A stretch of 64,000 nucleotides of DNA, from the NCBI GenBank assembly GCA_012932865.1, contig SAXG01000087.1, positions 89,815-153,814 on the forward strand, written 5' to 3'. Below are positions 1 to 12,607 of this stretch, in pieces (position 1 is the first letter of the stretch; every line of letters begins with the position of its first letter). Both the position numbers and the translations under genes were made by a program. The notes below the pieces were generated by a model. The model worked only from the letters and a program-made list of their open reading frames with translations, searched no databases and had not been told where the DNA came from. This DNA is from Amylostereum areolatum. Taxonomy: Eukaryota > Basidiomycota > Agaricomycetes > Russulales > Stereaceae.

Positions 1-969
1 CCCATTACGGCGCTGCAGAATCCAGCTCAGTTCGTCCAGCTGACCAGGCATCCCGCCGCCCGCCCGCTTCTTGTCTCTAATTTTGAAACAGCGCGTTATC
101 TCGGTTGTGAGGAGGAAGAAACCCGTGGACGTCTTCGCAGCAGCGAGCGATCTCGGGTTTTTGGATTTGGGCCGCGTAAGAGTACCAGGACTGTACCAGG
201 TGGTCGAGTCGAAGCCCGTCCGTCGCGATCACGTGGATGGATATCGCCCGTCACGCGGTCGACGGTGCATGACGGTTTCTTTAGCCGTCGAAGGTATCCA
301 CACACCGCGCACGGCCGCCGTAGCCTGGAATTGAGGTAGAACGGTGCTCGCTGCAACCGTGGGGTAGGTTGGCCCCTCTATTTGAAGGACGATCGTCCTT
401 GGGACGCGTCACCGGACTCCCCTAGTATGCAGCGATGCACACATGCCTGATGTGTCCAAGAGAAAGTCCGGAGAAAAGGTATGCACCAATGACACACAGC
501 AGATGTTGACCAGTCCGCACTGACCCTGCCGGAACAAGGCTAGCAACCGATGAGGTCAGCTGCGCGTGCTGTATCTTGCTCGGCGAGAAGTGACAGCAAG
601 AGGACCACTCGAATCCTTAGAACCAAGTCGAACGATGGTATGTTCCACATCGCCGTGTCTTTTGTTCTTTTTGCTACAGCCGTAGTTTGCCGTGTTAGCG
701 TTTATTCCATCGTGTCCGTGGCCAGCCTTCCTTGCTCGACTCTACCCTGGTTGATGCTCACGAGCCATGATGCACCAGAACCTAAAGCAGCACGACGCTC
801 GTGGTAAATTAAAAAAGCATGCGAGTTATGCAGATTATCATACAACATTGAACAAACCGACCTGACTCCACCGGCGCAATCCACCCGAAGAAAAGGAAAA
901 GGGAAGTACATACATTTGAGTACACGCCGAGCCGCCGCCGTCCCTGCCCAGCCTGCCACATCCAGAGGC
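1..969. other. No supported gene
   Basis: Short open frames occur on both strands but none shows a recognisable domain, an intron-joined extension or a convincing start context. Nothing is annotated here. Confidence 0.5.
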
Positions 970-1788
970 CTACTGAAGCGCTAGCCCTGTCCTCCGCGGA
1001 AGGATGAGCGGCCGCAGGATCGACTGCCAACGATGCAGTTCCGGCTCAGGAAGGCCGTGCTGGCGCGAGAGAAGCAGAGGCCGGAGCCCCGAATGCGGTC
1101 TGGGCGCAGGCGCTCTCTGGGCGGCCGCGCACGCGAAGGACTGCAATCGGGCGCGTCGAAGCGGGTCCTCGACGAGATACGGGAACGAGACGAAGATGGG
1201 CGGTGGTTTGGACGAAGGGGCGAGGATAGGGGCGTGTTTCGCGGATACGACGATTTTGCGATTATGAAGGAGCGCCGCCGCGTCTTCCGAGGTGCACGGG
1301 GTGACGATGACGGCGGAGTCGGAGAGGAGGTCTGAAGGAGATATGGTGGGCGTAGGCGGGGCGGAGCTCGAGGGAGAGGTGCATGTTGGCGAGCTAGGCG
1401 TTGGCGGGTGTGGACGATCGGTGGAGAACGATAAAGGACCTTGAAACCCCGGTCAGAGAGGTCTCGCATGCAATGAAAAAGAGCGCACCTCGTACATGAT
1501 CCCACCATACGTCTTGTGCGACGAGGATATAGGAGGCCGCCAGCTCCCTGATGGACCGATAGGGATGTCTGAAGACGGCGTAGATGCGGCAGAGGACGGT
1601 GCAGAAGGCCTGGACGGTGACCACGACGTCAAGCACGGCCACTGCGAGGATGAACATGGTCAATCGTGAGGGGGCTTCGGGTGCGAGAGTGGCCGAGATA
1701 TCATTGAAAACGCGTCGAGCTTTATGTATGGAGCAAAAGCGGTGTGTCTCGGGAGGTGAGACGGGCTGGTGGGCGAGTCCGAGGACAT
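970..1788 (-). CDS. Unrecognised protein with one hydrophobic segment; possible frameshift
   Basis: I do not recognise the family. The start at 1788 opens with MSSDSPTSPSHLPRH. A hydrophobic stretch (FILAVAVLDVVVTVQAF) encoded near 1660-1610 could be a membrane segment. The best reading joins the first exon to a second through a 49-bp intron (about 1496-1448) that begins GTGCGC and has a CTGAC branch-like site. The second part is Ser/Pro-rich, then contains AVIVTPCTSEDAAALLHN and ends TGLALQ before TAG at 970-972. The N-terminal part and the hydrophobic part are in different frames. They meet at a run of four T on the minus strand (plus 1707-1710), so one base appears to be missing there. This may be an assembly homopolymer error or a real lesion. 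The gene call rests on frame continuity and intron signals only. Confidence 0.4.
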
Positions 1789-4779
1789 TTTGGTTCAGCC
1801 TGGTGCGGTAGGGGCAGCTGGCGTGCCGTTTGGGGAAAACTAGGGACGGTTGTCTCGTCCAGCGGGTCCGTCAGTCCATTTTGAGACCGCGTATTTGGGG
1901 GTCGTCCGGTCGTCGTGCATCAGGTGAGAACCGATGCTGGTTGAATCCTGATACGTAGTACTAGTACGGTCGACCGACGCGATGCACCAGTCTACGGTGA
2001 CTGGCTTTCACAGTTCGAGGGTGTGAGAAATGTGGTCGAATATCTGAAATATGAGCTTGCAATTGTAAGCACTTGCGATCGGTGGAAGTTCGACGAGGAG
2101 TCGGAGAGGTTGAGGGATACAAAGAGTCTTCTGAAAGACTGAAACGCGTGAACACGTGCCTTCCAGGAAACTGACGTTCGCCGCTGCGTTGCCCATCAGC
2201 GAAAAAACGTTTGGCTTCCATACATTTACAAGGCTTTACAAAGGCCATAATACTCACCGTACGGTGAACTTTTCACCCAGGTTTAGAGGACCAAGTTTCA
2301 GTTTTGCAATGCCGCCGCAAGCTTTGACAATGACACAGAAGTGCCACGAAACGGTGAGCTAAACCTAAACTTTAGGTTGATTCTCCGGTTTTCTTTCCCC
2401 TTATGGGAATATAGCCCTCTCGATTACTTGCGATATTTTAATATTATTTAATCGATTTGTTTTTGAATAATAAATGATCTTGTCTAATTTCAAACAGCTA
2501 AGTTAAGGACATAACTATAAGGACAGTACAAGTGTATTATAATCAAGGCTACACTCCGAAGTACTGTAGACGGAGAATGTCAGCTACGATGTAAGGGTAT
2601 CAAGGAGCAAAGGGGACGTACCGTGCGCTCACCCAATGTCTGATAATAGGGCCTCTGAGATGCCATGGATGTCAGTTCGCGGTCAAACTCGAAAGAAAAG
2701 TACACGCACCTTGAACTTCTCGAAGTCGCGTCTTCGGTTGTTGGAGAGGCTGGCTGAGGGCGAGGGCGACTTTTAAGCACCACGCTGCAGGGGTAGTCCG
2801 GGGTCCTGAAGCGCAGCCATGCGGGATCGCGTTTCGACGGTAGAGCTCGGAGAGAGGCTCAGAGAGTGAGCTTGAGCTTGTTTTAAGCTCTTGAACGCTC
2901 GGAATTCCTCGGTCCGCCGTCCGAGTGATCAAAGCGTCGGTGTCGTCGTCCTTTCGTGAACTTGCAATCCCTGCCAAAATGCTCGCAAGCCTCTCGGAGT
3001 TATATGAAAACCTTCAGCGGGACGGACCTGTTTTGGATCTGGAGAAAGCCTTGGCGAGGCGAATCCAAGATAGTGGAAGGCTGGTATGCGTCGGTGGATA
3101 CCCTTACAATGGATTACATAATCGACCAAGCCTTGTAAACGACACGCGGAAAAAACTGAGGAACGCTTTTTCGCTGATGCCAGCTTGCCCTCCTACCCAA
3201 CATTTGGGCGACGAACCCCTGTCGATGGGGTCGCGATACACCGCATCCAAGCCGGGGAACCAGTGTACCTCCACGGCGATCCAGCCTGGACATAGCTGGA
3301 CATCCGCCTCCTGAACCAGAAAGAGCGTACGTCCGTTGTCGTCCGTGCTTTCCCTTCGTTGTTGAGATCATTTTTTCTATGAAGGCAGCATCCCACCTCC
3401 TCTGAAAGCCTTCTCACCCGACATCCGCGTATGTGATTGGGGACCAAGTCTCGACAGGCCGTGCCAGCGACCCGCATCTCCTCTTGTGCACGTCTCAAGT
3501 AACATGGGCCAACGGGTTCGACATCGCGTTTTGGCCCGGACTCTCCGTCTCAGCCCACTGGCAGTTTGAAACCCAATGCACGCGTCCCGTCCGGCAGTTC
3601 GAGACACGCTCCGCACGGGAGACATAAAATGCGAAATAGGCGTGCGTTCTCGTTCTATCACCCTCGCACCTCCCCTTGACGCATCTACCCGCATTTTCTG
3701 CCTTCAGACCTTTACCACCTTCGCGTCACGTCAAGTCGAGCATCTTCAGCAGAACACGGCCGCGTCCTCCCCCTGGTAGTCGTTGCCGGCAGAAGCCAAC
3801 ACGAGGTTGTTTGTGGTTTCTGAACACAATATGGCGCGGACAGTCGCGCAGGACCCTCCTCTTCCGCACCCCTTTTTCGCTCCCGTCCGGCTTGCGGGCC
3901 AGGTCCTAGGCCCCTACCCCAATGGATAGAGGACAGTCGCCATCAAGACACAAACAGATATTCTCAGAGCAGCGCCAGATGTCGGACGGACGGATAAAAT
4001 GCGTGGGTACACAGGAGCACGAACGGATGGAACCCAGGGTGAACGCTCAGGTTGAGATAGGGACGATGCAAGGTGGGTAAACCGGCTTCACGGCATGTTT
4101 ATCCTCGTAAAGTGCGCTAACGTTCTCGCGCACTTCTGCCTAGGTCGATACAATGGTCTCGTTACAAGGTGTGATTTCTGAACGCCGTTTGGCCGTACCG
4201 AAGGAGGATCTGGGGCGGAACAGGTTGCGGCCTCACGTACGATGCGGAAGGCGTCTACCCCCTTTTCCTCGGCGCTTCTGACGGTGATACTTGTCTACTT
4301 TCCTTCACTTGCTATTATTAATACGGAATCCAGTTCCGCGCACAGCAGTCGACCTCGAGGCTTGGGGCAAGGGCAATTTGTACACATCTCTTGTCTCTTC
4401 CCCCACGTTCCTACGCTCCGAAGCTGCGGTCGTTGACTTCCCTTCGCAATATCCTACTTCAAGCCGAAGCTCCCTGTTCGTACCAGTTTGGACTCTGAGC
4501 ACCGGTTGAGGTTCACCTATCTTTGGTAGATTCTATATCGCTGATCGGATTCCCATCTACCCTGGTTCTCGTCAAACTCCATATCGTTCAATTGCAGTCT
4601 CAGGATTCTCGCATCCAAGCTTCCTCCGGAGTAAACTCCTCTCCGAGTTGGAAGGAAAATATGCGCTGACTGATCGCCCATACCAGATTGGGCCCTCGTC
4701 CCACTTCCTACCTTCGTCCCAAGTATCATCTGCAGTACATCCATAAAATTCCCCATAAACACTCGACCGACGATAAACA
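1789..4779. other. Long stretch without a recognised gene
   Basis: There are AT-rich patches around 2390-2560. The open frame at 2925-3314 (plus) contains a plausible stretch (MLASLSELYENLQRDG), but no family, intron signals or extension could be tied to it. Around 3640-3900 the DNA is CT-rich with many AG acceptor-like sites. Nothing is supportable as a gene. Confidence 0.4.
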
Positions 4780-7700
4780 ATGGTGCGTAATGATTCTTCT
4801 TGTCATTCTTCCCGGTCACATACCTCCCCATATCAGACAGAAGAAGACGCGTCGCTCAACCTTGGTGCATCGCTGCAAGACGCCGACACACTTCCGTCGT
4901 TCTCCACCTCGTCCGAAACCGCTCGTCAAGACATCGTTCAGGCCCCAGTCATCAGCTCCACCACTTCATCAGCATCGGATGATTCTGCAGCAGACATTCC
5001 GTACGACTTCCTCATGACATTGCTGGAGGTACGTGGTGCAACCACTCCTCAGGGAAGCTCAACTCAGTCTTTACTCAGGGTATCATTGAACTCCAACAAT
5101 GCGACACTATCGAGGAAACCGTGGCATGGATCGTAGAACTTATACCTCAAGAGCCTGCCCTGTTGTCCTTCGTCGGCACATACTTCTATAAGCGTTTCCA
5201 GCAACGGGGCGAACTCGTGCATATCCAGGTAGCTGTCGCTACACAGCAATGGGCCGTCAATATGACCCCAAAGGATGATACCCACAAGGCCAGCTATCTC
5301 GACGACCTTGGAAACTCCCTCTCGTCTCGATTTGAGCGGCTGGGAGAGCTGACCGACATCGAACGCGCAATCAATGCGCAACGTCAGGCCGTCGAACTCA
5401 CCCCCAACGAACACGACGCCAAGGCTGGCTACCTCAACAATCTCGGAAATTCCCTTCTGCGTCGGTTCGACCGATTGGGAGAACTAGCCGACCTCGACAG
5501 CGTCCTTGGCGCGCAACGTCAAGCCGTCGAGCTCACGCCTGAGGATCACGTCGACAAGACAATGTATCTCAGCAATTTCGGGGCCTCTTTACTGGCCCAA
5601 TTCAACAGACTGGGAGAACAGGACGACATCGACAACGCTATCAGCGCACAACGCCATGCCGTCGAGCTCGCTCCCGAGGGCCACGCTGGTAAAGGCATGT
5701 ATCTAAACAACCTTGGAAACTCCCTTCAGGCAAGATTCAAGCGGTTGAAAGAGCTAGCCGACATCGACAGCGCTATCAGTGCCCAGCGCAAGGCCGTCGA
5801 GCTTACCTCTGATGGCCACCCGAACAAGGCCATGTATCTCAACAACCTTGGAATATCCTTCCAAGCCCGCGCCGAGCGATTGGGAGAGATGGATGACTTC
5901 GACAGTGCCATCAGGACACAGCACCGAGCCGTCGAACTCATCCCTCAGGACCATGCCGACACGGCTGCATATCTCAGCAACCTCGGAGACTCTTTCGCTG
6001 CTCGCTTTGAGCGATCGGGAGAGCTATCCGACATCGACAGTGCCATTCGCGCGCAACAAAAGGCTGTCGATCTCTCCCCCGAGGGCCATGCTCGTAAGGC
6101 TGCACGCCTCAACAATCTCGGCAACTCCTTCCGGACCCGGTTCGAGCGATCGGGGGACCCAACGGACCTCGACAGCGCCATCAGTGCACAACGCCAGGCC
6201 ATCGAGCTGACACCGGAGGATCACATGCGCAAGGCCGGACGCCTGAACAGTCTCGGGAACTCTCACCGAGTGCGATTTGGTCGATTGAGAGAGCTGTCCG
6301 ACCTCGACAACGCCATCGATGCGCTGCGCCAGTCCGTGGAACTCACTCCGGAAGGCCACGCCAACAAGACCAGGTATCTCGACCACCTCGGGCGCGCCCT
6401 TGTCGCTCGGTTCCTACAATCGGAGGAGCGGGTAGATTTCGACGCTGCCATCGATGTGCTCAAGCAAGGTGCAAGCAATATGTTCGGCCCACCGTCGGAC
6501 AGATTCTCTGCTGCCCGCGGATGGGCATCGTTGTTGTCCTTGAAGTACTCCACAGCATCGCCGCTGGGCGCATACAAAATGTTAATTGAGCTTATGCCAC
6601 AGATGGTCTGGCTAGGCTCCAGGCTTCACCGTCGCTACGGGGAGCTTCCTGCCATTTCGGCCATTGCCAACCAAGCCGCCGCCGCCGCGATCGCCGCCGG
6701 CGATTTAGCGTGCGCCCTAGAATGGTTGGAGGAGGGCCGGTGCATCGTCTGGGGGCAAATACTACAACTCCGCACGCCTCTCGACGACGTGCGCAATGTG
6801 GACCCGAAACTTGCGGACAGATTGGAATTGGTGTCACACGAGCTGGAGAGCGCGGGGACAGCGCGACGACCGGAGTCCGGCAAGGCGGAGGAGCACATGT
6901 CGTTGGAGGACGAAGCCCAGACACACCGCCGTCTTGCAGAGGAGTACGAAGCGCTGATTGCGAAGGCCCGCACACTTCCTGGATGCGAGGGCTTCTTGCG
7001 GCCGAAGAAACTGGAACATCTTCGCGGGGTCGCTGATTCTGGCCCTGTGGTCGTAGTCAATATCGACGCGAAACGCTGCGATGCATTGATCCTTCGTCGA
7101 TCTTCTGGTGACGTCCTGCATGTCCCCCTTCCTGCTCTCAGTCGCGGAGATGCGACCCATTGGCAGGGTTTGATGTTCCAGTCGCTCCATAAGGCGGGTG
7201 TTCGGGCTCGAGGCTCACGATCGCGAACGGCTGGCCACGACAAGATGTCGCCGATCTTGGCAAAACTCTGGTGGAACGTAGTGCATCCGGTTCTTCTCGA
7301 GCTTAAGGTAACGCTTCCACCAATTTCCTTCCAGTATCTACTGATTGGATGACCGGACACTTGTAGTTTTTAGGACAAAATATACAACATGATCGTATTC
7401 CCCACATCACCTGGTGTACAACGGGACCACTAGCGTTTCTTCCCCTTCATGCCGCAGGCCTTTACGACAAACAGGGGGGCCCAAAGATATTTGAGCACGT
7501 CGTCTCGTCATACACGCCCACCCTCACTGCCTTGCTTGAGGCCGGAAAGCATCGTGGCCGTCACCTCCACTCGATCCCCAGCATTCTTGCAGTGTCTCAA
7601 CCCGCAACGCCAGGTCAATATCCCCTTCCGGGCACCGTGACGGAGGTCGCGGCAGTCCAAGGTTGTGTTGGAAACATGGGCCTCCGTCGGCTGAACGGGG

Positions 7701-8179
7701 AGGAGGCTACGAAGGATGCCGTGCTCGGGGCCATGGCGGAGCACAGCTGGATCCACCTTGCTTGCCACGCCACACAACACACCGGCGACGATCCCACGAA
7801 GAGCGCGTTCCTTCTGCATGATGGTGGATTGGAGCTCTTGGACATCATGAAAAGGTCGTTCAAGCATACGGAGCTCGCGGTCCTGTCCGCCTGCCAAACC
7901 GCCGCAGGCGCGGAGAAGCTCCCAGAGGAGGCCGTCCATCTCGCGGCAGGGATGCTCATGGCCGGTTACCCCAGCGTCATCGCGACGATGTGGTCGATTA
8001 AAGACAGAGATGCGCCTCTCGTCGCAGAGGAGCTTTATTCGCGGCTTATGAGGGAAAACGACAGCGACAGACCCAGAAAGGTGGCATACGCGCTTCATGA
8101 CGCGGTCAAGAGTCTGCGGGACAAAGTCGGGGAGAATGCGTTCGTCAGATGGGTACCCTTCATCCACATTGGGATCTGA
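4780..8179 (+). CDS. TPR-repeat protein with C-terminal CHAT (caspase-like) domain
   Basis: Three exons join in frame: 4780-5028, 5079-7307 and 7367-8179, with GT..AG introns of 50 and 59 bp. The product is about 1,096 residues. After a Ser-rich N-terminus, a tetratricopeptide-like solenoid is built from repeats of exactly 45 residues, each starting L-N-N-L-G-N-S-L and ending near V-E-L-T-P-E. These run from 5298 to about 6512. A helical linker follows, then a CHAT domain in the last 270 residues. The expected catalytic pair is visible: His in LACHA (about residue 960) and Cys in LSACQT (about residue 1002), followed by GYPSVIATMWSIKD. CHAT domains are caspase/separase-like cysteine peptidases. 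In bacteria TPR-CHAT proteins can act in cell-death immunity, and fungal members are expanded in Agaricomycetes with mostly unknown substrates. No signal peptide is seen, so a cytosolic location is likely. Confidence 0.9.
5298..6512 (+). repeat. Nine tandem 135-bp coding repeats (TPR-like)
   Basis: Repeat starts fall at 5298, 5433 and so on up to 6378, exactly 135 bp apart. Each encodes a 45-residue unit with conserved L-x-x-L-G, R-F-x-R and A-x-x-A-V-E-L-x-P positions. The last unit (LDHLG) is divergent. The equal spacing with no indels suggests growth by unequal exchange or gene conversion. Confidence 0.9.
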
Positions 8180-10432
8180 GCCTAGTGCGCATCGGTTTGC
8201 AGAATAATCCGCTGGTTCTGTCGTTCGATACAATTTCTCCGCCTTGTTCTTGCCGCATTTCGATGTATCTCTCGCACATACCTATTCCTTCAGTAGTGCT
8301 CGATTATACTGCCGCAATGCTCGTCGCTCGACGGCAGTCTCACTGACTGCGCTCGCACCATATTCACGGACGACACGGTACCATCTGCCGTAACACAGAC
8401 CTATTACAGACATAAGTACCGCAGACATACCCGGCTGGAGGAGCTCAGGACATCGAGCATTCACCACAATCAGAACTGACGGGATATCGAGGCTATCGAA
8501 TTCGGTCGCTATAAAACTTTGACGAATGCAGCCAGAAGTGAGACTCGGATATGTACTTAGTCGGAGTCGTAGAGCGCCGTGGAAGTGCGCGGTGGCAGAC
8601 GGTGGCGCACGAAGACGTCGCCGCCGAAATTCTGTTTCCTGCCTTCATGATCTTCCCCATTCTCAACCCGTCTATCCCCCTGTCCTGCGCAACGAACTAT
8701 CACCGGCGGCACCGCATATGCACACTGAATTGAAAACCGAAGGATAGCATAACTTTTCGGGCGTTTCAGATCCACTGTGTAGGCGCACTTGGACTCACGA
8801 CAGCTCACGACTCACGAGCAAGACCTTCAACGAGAGAGGTGCGTTTACGGTTTCCATCTCCTTGGCTCATCAATTGCTCTCAGTCACGCGAAAGATCGCT
8901 GCTACGGGAGAATATCACGGCTCGCGAGTCGCGTGGTAGGTGTATCGGGTCATCTAGGTGTATCGGGTCATCGAGGAATCAGGATGCTCGGGAATCAGCA
9001 ATGAATATACCTCGGGGTACATCGTGCGTGTACTCCTTTCCGGTGTTTTTCCTGCATTGCTGAGGTCACTTTTCAGTATCAGTAGCGAACGTGTAGTTTG
9101 AAGGACATTCAATATAACTTTCCCCCTACGACATATGTTCTACACTACACCCAAGCATCTACTTAAGCTTCACGTATGTACTCAAGACTGGACAGAACGT
9201 GGTACCCGACCATCGCGGTCTTTCCTGCCACGCAACTTTCATCTGGTGTGGACCGCCAACGTTTCAGTCCAAAGTCTATCGTCCGTCTCAGCCTGGTTTG
9301 AACTTCAACGCGCGGCACGCGCCTTCCAACTGGTAGTCCAAGACATACCCGGCCCAGACAGCACAAAACGCGGAGTAGTGATGCGCTCTTCTTTTTAACC
9401 CCCATCTACTTCGTTCTGATAATCGTTACCTGCATACAGGTCTCTATGACTTCGACATCTCTCCGCCGCCGCGATGACCGTTTTGGTCCAATCATGTCCA
9501 AAATATACCTACAACCGACGAATGGGAGAGGCGACGGGGACGCAGTCTTGAGGTATGTTCACTTCAGCTCCATCTTTCGTCCCAAGTGGATCGTGATACC
9601 CCGAAGCGACAGGACCCAGGGGGCCTCGTTCGTAGGTTGAAGAACCTCCAACTTCCAACATAAGGCACTCCCTACTTTCTCCCTACACTTCCCTACAACG
9701 CCCCGCATCCCTACACTAAATAAGAAAAACATCCCTGGGACCGGGAGACCGACCTTCTAGGCGTCGCGGTGAGGTCGACGGGGCTCCGCCATTCCGCAGA
9801 GGCAACAGAAGCTCGAAGCCGTATATCAATTCCCAGGCCCATCCATCCCGCAGGTGGCCATTTCGCCCTTTCTCCGCGCATCCTTCGCGCAGGGAGAAAA
9901 CCACTGACCACGTTGAGAGGGTTGTTCTGTCGCAGCTAACGAATGGACTCAGACCCGCCAAGCGGGTTGGTAATGTTTTTATAATCCCGTTCACTCTCCA
10001 CCTGGGCAGCCTCTGCGTCATGCATAGCAAGCAAGCGCCGTTGATATATTACATTCGTCAAGCTCTGTGTCCTCATTGATGAAGCTGATGCACGTCCCTA
10101 CGCAGGAGTCACTGCATATGCCACCAGCTGGTTTCTCACCTTCGTTCTGGAACCCGTGGACAAACTGCGGAGATGTTACGCCCTCATTCCGGGCTCATTC
10201 GGCTCCTCCCAGTCATTGCGGGAGGATACGGATATCGTATATTGGCTTCGATCCAGCCTTCAGCTTCTGCCGATGTCTGAGGTGGCCTGAGGCCGACATT
10301 CGAAAGTCCGACTGGCACAGGGCGTTGAGGTCTTAAAGACAGCAGTCCGACTCGAACCTTCCCATCAACAAGACACTCATCGTCGTCTCCTTCACCAACA
10401 CCATCTCACTCTATATTCAACCCATTCATACT
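8180..10432. other. Intergenic, no supported gene
   Basis: Only short, unlinked open frames are present. A TATA-like string (ctataaaac) lies near 8510 and a two-copy 18-bp tandem repeat is at 8937-8972. No coding signal or structured RNA was recognised. Confidence 0.5.
8937..8972. repeat. Two-copy 18-bp direct repeat
   Basis: The unit taggtgtatcgggtcatc occurs twice head to tail (8937-8954 and 8955-8972) with no mismatch. It lies in non-coding DNA and its function is unknown. Confidence 0.85.
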
Positions 10433-12607
10433 ATGTCTTACCCGTCAGTAGACGTCTTGGTGGTGAGTCAGTCGCCTGAAAATGTTATGGTCCATTCGCC
10501 TCTAAATATCGTTCTCAGGCTGGTGCAGGCCCGACTGGTCTCGTTGCCGCTATTAGCCTGGTGCAGCACGGCGTGCGTGTACGCATTATTGACAAGCTAC
10601 CACACTATTTTCGTGGTCAACGTGGTGCGGGAATAGTCGTACGTCTACTTTCTTATGCTTGCCATGTTCGCCTTTGTGACGATCATCCTGCATCACAGCC
10701 CAGGGTCCTAGAGCACTATGGACTGCTAGGCGTCTTGGACGATGTCAAGAGGGATGCCCTTCCTTTTCTTCCATTCATGCAGTACAACGACAACGGCAAA
10801 CCCGAGAGAACGTTTGAGATGTCGGCCAGGATCGATGCTACCCCAGATGTTCCGATGGCATGTCGTTTCTACGAATATCGAGCTGTCTATCCCAACTTAT
10901 TGTTTGCTTATATAGCCGAATTCTGTGATGCTGGGGCAAGATCGCGCTTGTGCCATCTTGCGCGACCATCTTAGGACACATGGCGTCGAAGTTGAACTCG
11001 CTACGGAACTCCTCGACCTCGAGCAAGATGAGAGTGGCGTCACAGCCTCTGTCGGCAAAGCTGGTGTAGAGGAAAGGGAGTCGATACGCGTCAAGTACGT
11101 TGTCGGTGCTGATGGGGCGAAAGGTGTGTCAGTACAGCGACGGTTTGAAGAAAAACACTGAGAAAACACTTGCAGGCAACAGCAGAAGGCTCCTCGGAGT
11201 TAAACTTCTAGGCGATGCCGAGTACGCAGGGAGGATGGTCATCGGCGACGTTGAGGTTCACGGGTTGGATCGCGAAGTGAGTCGACGTAGTATCTCATCC
11301 CAAGTGCAGCTATGCTGACGTTTCATTCATCGGCAGCATTGGCACAAGTTCGGTAATCAGCCAGGCAACGTGTTCGTCCATTTTCCTCCTATGACCAATG
11401 CTACGGTATCTCAAGTCTAACGCGACTGTCCCGTCGACAGGGTGACCTTCCGCCCCACAGATCGCAGCGCGAAGGAGAATGTGTATTTCTTCGCCGGCGT
11501 GGGGCCAGATTTCGACTTTGCAAGGGCGGTGGACGACCACGACTACCTGCGGCAGTTTGTGTCCACCGTCGCAAACAACTCCGACATCAAACTTGGACGA
11601 ATCGAAAACGTCGCGGATTGGAAGTAGGTCGTGACTATCTTTCCTGTGAAGTTGCGGATGCTCAAGGGGCGGACAGGCCTAACGTGCGTATGGTCGACGC
11701 TTTCCGGGTAGGCAGGGTTTTCCTAGCTGGAGGTATGTAAGACGCAACAGTCTTGCCGCAAGTCATGAAATTGACGGTATGTCTTGCGTAGATGCGGCGC
11801 ATATCCACAGCCCAACTGGAGGTCAGGGCATGAACTCGAGCGTGATGGATGCTGTACGTACTGTGGCCTTTATCCTGTTATTCTCGCGCCGACATCCTTA
11901 CCTACGGTGCCCAGATGAACCTGGGATGGAAGCTCTCCCTCGTGTGCAAGGGCCTCGCGCTCCCATCCCTCCTCGATTCTTACAATGAGGAACGCCTCCC
12001 CGTGATCCAGGAAATGCTCCAGATCACGACAAAGCTGCTCGTGCAGACGTTCAACCCGTCCGGCTCGGACGCCCCCGATTCCGCCTGGAAGCGGCCGGCG
12101 TCGTTCAGGCAGCTCGGCGTCCATTGCCGCTGGAGCTCCGTCGTCGTCGACGAGTTCGGATCTGAGGGCGAGGAGGGACCAGCAGCGACGGCCTCGACGT
12201 ATGTGAGTGGCGGTCGGGTACACGCGGGAGACAGAGCCCCCGACGCTCCTGCGCTGGTTAACGTCAAGACGGGCGTCACCACCACGCTCTTCAAGACGTT
12301 CGGCTCGACATACCATACCGTGCTGATTTTCGGCTCTGTGGATGCTGGCGTCGTGTCCGCCAAGTACAGGGCCACTGGAGTTCGCATCATTGTGTTACTC
12401 CCCAAAGCTGCAGAGTCCCTTCAAGAGAACGTCGCGCCCGACGGCTCCGATGTCATAGTCCTTCGGGACAGCGAGGGCCACGCGTACTCTGCGTATAATG
12501 CTGGCGAGGAGCCGAAGATCGCCATCGTTAGGCCGGATGGCGTTGTTGGTGGGCTGGTGAAAGGGAAGGAAGGCGTCGATGCCTATTTCTCCCATGTCTT
12601 CGCCTAG
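10433..12607 (+). CDS. FAD-dependent aromatic monooxygenase (PHBH/phenol hydroxylase type)
   Basis: This is a flavoprotein that would hydroxylate an aromatic substrate using NAD(P)H and O2. The first exon (10433-10462) joins 10519 to create the dinucleotide-binding motif DVLVAGAGPTGLVA. Further hallmarks are RGAGIVPR, GADGAKG and the second FAD motif GDAAHIHSPTGGQGMNSS, followed by NLGWKLSLV. The C-terminal 200 residues (from 11915) resemble the thioredoxin-like dimerisation domain of phenol hydroxylases, ending near RPDGVVGGLV. About eight short introns are needed. One appears to be GC-AG (10858-10915), because its removal gives DVPMPNSVMLGQD, close to the family consensus. Between 11337 and 11442 no standard intron joins HWHKFGNQPGN to VTFRPTDRS without a frame conflict, so that stretch is unresolved or damaged. 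The substrate cannot be told from sequence. No signal peptide is visible. Confidence 0.85.

Noticed and set aside
6592..7360. Long minus-strand open frames opposite the TPR-CHAT gene
   Set aside because: They mirror the GC-rich coding strand and show no domain; the plus strand carries a clear TPR-CHAT reading.
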